From Nitrospirota bacterium (GTDB taxonomy: Bacteria; Nitrospirota; UBA9217): a DNA stretch of 8,171 nucleotides. The stretch spans positions 1 to 8,171 of the forward strand of contig JAJYKN010000045.1 in NCBI GenBank assembly GCA_021788515.1, written 5' to 3'. The position numbers and the translations under genes are program-made. Shown piece after piece: positions 6,128-8,171 of the stretch. The notes beneath the pieces are model-generated. The model was not told the DNA's origin. It worked only from the letters and a program-made list of their open reading frames with translations, and ran no database searches. Positions within the stretch are counted from its first letter, which is position 1, and each line of letters opens with the position of its first letter.

Positions 6128-7070
6128 CGTTATCCGCGCCTGCCAGGACCCCGTCTTTAATTGCGAGTCCCAGCTTTTTTACCATTTTTTTATTGATTGT
6201 CAGGTGCGATTTACGGGCGTAGACGCTGGATCCGGCCGCTTGTCCGGCTGATATTCTGTTGACGATTGAGGCGACTTGCGCCCCCATGTCGTAAGGATCT
6301 ATATCCAGTGAAGCAACAGCCCCCATCTCCACATATTTCTTCGAAAAAGTAAAAATCGGCACGTTAGTCTGAAATGAAAACCTCAGCATGTAGTCGACGA
6401 TCTGCGCGGCAACAACCGTCGGATCGGGAACCATCCACAAGACATCGATCTTTGACTGCATCTCGCTTAAAGCGCCCAGAATCTGCGAGGGATCGCGCAG
6501 CTGTTTCGTCACGAGTTCCACTCCGAGCGCGTGTGCGGCCTTGACCGCGTCTTCCACGAACGCTGCTGTATTCCGGGGGTCGTAGATAAGGCCGATTCTC
6601 TTCGCTTTCGGGAAGAGGGCCTTCATGGTGGATAAATAGGTCTCAGGCGAGATGTCTATGCTTACACCGGAAATGTTCGGACCTAAGGGAGGGGAAACCT
6701 CGGAGGGCATTACCATTGCGTATATTACCGGAAGTCCGGGAATCGTCCTCACCCTCTTGAATGCCGCGGTACCGATGGCGACGACAGCGCTGGGGTGGCT
6801 GCCAAGGATGTTATCGCGGTCTTCTTCATCCCTGAATTTCACTTCCTGTACGTCGCAGCCGCAGTCATCCCGCAAGCCTCTGAGAAAGTCCTGATAGGGT
6901 TTCAAATCAGCGCTTTTAACAACGATAATTTTTTGGCTGCCTGCGTGGACGGGAGAAACCGGGAGAATAGTCGCAAGCACTGCTACTGCAAGGAGAATAA
7001 TCGCCAGGCGTGACCGGATGTATTGCAGAGTAGTGACCACGGCAGTCATTGATAAGGGCTTACAGATCAT
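6120..7070 (-). CDS. Secreted ABC_sub_bind-family periplasmic binding protein (probable sensory partner)
   Basis: A periplasmic binding protein of the ABC transporter substrate-binding family that includes TrpX-like proteins, with a two-lobed type I fold. Seen: hydrophobic signal segment RLAIILLAVAVLATILP followed by a VHA-GS cleavage site, then family hallmarks VVAIGTAAFKR, PVIYAMVM, NISGVSIDISPETYLSTMKALFP, RIGLIYDP, DVLWMVPDPTV, VPIFTFSKKYVEMGAVASL and IDPYDMGAQVASI. Of the possible ATGs, 7070 is chosen because AGGA lies eight bases upstream. It overlaps the preceding stop by 11 bases. The ATG at 7049 is a good alternative with weaker upstream signal, and 7100 would add an unlikely leader. 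There is no permease or ATPase gene nearby. The next gene is a histidine kinase, so a role in signal sensing is inferred. The mature protein has only two cysteines, in a CGC motif near the N-terminus. Ligand unknown. Confidence 0.85.
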   Translation of the reverse strand: MICKPLSMTAVVTTLQYIRSRLAIILLAVAVLATILPVSPVHAGSQKIIVVKSADLKPYQDFLRGLRDDCGCDVQEVKFRDEEDRDNILGSHPSAVVAIGTAAFKRVRTIPGLPVIYAMVMPSEVSPPLGPNISGVSIDISPETYLSTMKALFPKAKRIGLIYDPRNTAAFVEDAVKAAHALGVELVTKQLRDPSQILGALSEMQSKIDVLWMVPDPTVVAAQIVDYMLRFSFQTNVPIFTFSKKYVEMGAVASLDIDPYDMGAQVASIVNRISAGQAAGSSVYARKSHLTINKKMVKKLGLAIKDGVLAGADNVD

Positions 7071-8171
7071 AGCGGATGTCCTGGGATACGAGCGCGCCAA
7101 GAGTCCGGTCGAAGTATTCTTTTTGACAATGTATGCCCTGCATGTTCCCGTCGCGCATGGCCTTTATATATTTGCAACCGCCGAAACAAAGGGGCAGGTA
7201 CGCGCATTCAAGACACGTATCGTTTTTCCAGACGTCAAGTCCGTGGGATTCGCGGTAGTCGATCAAGCCTCGTTCAAGGTCCCCCGCGCAGAATTGTTCC
7301 CGGCCGATGAGCCCCGGACATTTGTAGAGCGCTCCGTCGTAGTTTACCACGAGGTTGTCTTTAAACTCTACAAAGCACATGGACGGCATGATCTTTGGGG
7401 TTCGATAACCTCGCCGCAGGATCTCTTCGCGTAAGAAGAGGCTTGCGTCACTGATCCAGGGTTCGTTGTTCGACTCGCATCCGTCATGAAAATCGGCGGG
7501 AGCGAACTCACTGCTTTCATTCATGACCGGATCGAATTTAATGAAGGGGATCTTATCGGGAGTGAGCCCGGCGGCGGCAAGATCGTCAAGAAGTCGCGGA
7601 AACTCCTGGAAATGCTCCTGTGTATAATTGCCGCCGATTTGAACAAAGGTCATGTCGCACACTTCTTTGATGTTCCGAAGGATTGCCGCAAATGAAGCCG
7701 TGCCGGACTTGAACGGACGGTACCTGTTGTGGATATCTTCCGGTCCGTCGAGGGTGACTTTCACGCCCTGGAGGCCGAGGGGTTTTAATCGCTTCACAAC
7801 AGCAGGCGTGAGTAACGTGCCGTTGGTCACTAATGTAAAGCTGTATTTCAATCCCCGCTCTTGCGTGAATGCGCGTATGCGGTCGGATATCGAGACAATC
7901 CGTTCCAAACTTAACAGAGGTTCGCCGCCATAGAAGACGATCTTGATGGCCTCCTTGCCTGACACATCGCTCCTCTTCACAAAATCGACAAACCTGTCCG
8001 CAGTTTCTTCGGACAGGAAGAATTTACCTTTTCGTTTGCCTTCGAAACAGTATTTGCAGGCAAGGTTGCAGTCCAGGTTCATGACAACGATGTACTTGAA
8101 GGCCTTATCGATGTCATCCAACTCCCGAATAAATCCCTGCATCCTGAGCTTTTCGTAGTCTCTGCTCTGAA
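7060..8171 (-). CDS. Radical SAM/SPASM peptide maturase, geopeptide-maturase-like (5'-truncated by window edge)
   Basis: A radical SAM enzyme with a SPASM domain, the architecture of enzymes that modify ribosomally made peptides. From the ATG at 8142: the cluster-binding CNLACKYC has Cys25, Cys29 and Cys32, followed by YGGEP at 71-75 and TNGTLL at 106-111. The SPASM region has Cys256-X13-Gly-X4-Cys275, then the exact C-X2-C-X5-C-X3-C pattern (Cys310, 313, 319, 323) and a final Cys339, enough for two auxiliary [4Fe-4S] clusters. Overall character, including FDPVMNESSEFAP, CESNNEPWI and NYDGALYKCPGLIG, resembles the putative geopeptide radical SAM maturases known from Geobacter. That assignment is from memory. 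The frame stays open upstream of 8142 to the window edge (reading QSRDYEKLR), and no Shine-Dalgarno supports 8142, so the true start is probably outside. The precursor peptide is not in view. The stop overlaps the binding-protein start. Confidence 0.88.
   Translation of the reverse strand, partial: QSRDYEKLRMQGFIRELDDIDKAFKYIVVMNLDCNLACKYCFEGKRKGKFFLSEETADRFVDFVKRSDVSGKEAIKIVFYGGEPLLSLERIVSISDRIRAFTQERGLKYSFTLVTNGTLLTPAVVKRLKPLGLQGVKVTLDGPEDIHNRYRPFKSGTASFAAILRNIKEVCDMTFVQIGGNYTQEHFQEFPRLLDDLAAAGLTPDKIPFIKFDPVMNESSEFAPADFHDGCESNNEPWISDASLFLREEILRRGYRTPKIMPSMCFVEFKDNLVVNYDGALYKCPGLIGREQFCAGDLERGLIDYRESHGLDVWKNDTCLECAYLPLCFGGCKYIKAMRDGNMQGIHCQKEYFDRTLGALVSQDIRYDL

Overview
All recognisable genes in this window lie on the minus strand, so transcription runs from high to low coordinates. 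They form two blocks separated by a 413-base, AT-richer intergenic region. No tRNA, rRNA, CRISPR array or intact insertion sequence was seen. The gene set suggests a Gram-negative, probably anaerobic or metal-cycling bacterium of the Desulfobacterota/Desulfuromonadota (Geobacter-like) or Nitrospirota type. The reasons are a radical SAM/SPASM protein resembling the geopeptide maturases of Geobacter, a fused ATP sulfurylase/APS kinase, a two-domain chromate transporter, and a periplasmic binding protein paired with a histidine kinase. This taxonomic placement is inference from gene content only.

Right block (8171 down to 3593), a signalling unit: the 3' part of a radical SAM/SPASM peptide maturase (start beyond the window edge), a secreted ABC_sub_bind-type periplasmic binding protein, a membrane PAS-containing histidine kinase of the HisKA_3 class, and a NarL/LuxR-type response regulator. 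The first three genes overlap or nearly touch, and the kinase and regulator are 39 bases apart, so the four look co-transcribed. The last three read as a three-component system: the binding protein captures a ligand, the kinase reads it, the regulator acts on DNA. What is unusual is a peptide-modifying enzyme heading the same unit.

Intergenic region (3180-3592): it holds a plausible sigma70 promoter and strong ribosome binding site for the sulfur gene. Just after the regulator's stop it holds a Crp/FNR-like palindrome and an 11-base-period direct repeat. It also has degenerate repeat sequence resembling mobile-element debris. No gene in it is convincing.

Left block (3179 down to 1), an oxyanion unit: a bifunctional sulfate adenylyltransferase/adenylylsulfate kinase, whose sulfurylase active-site motifs are atypical, followed closely by a ChrA-type chromate transporter. 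The first bases of another gene, with a clear ribosome binding site, sit at the window's left end. Sulfate and chromate are structural analogues, which makes this pairing sensible: one enzyme activates sulfate, and the other probably removes the toxic analogue.
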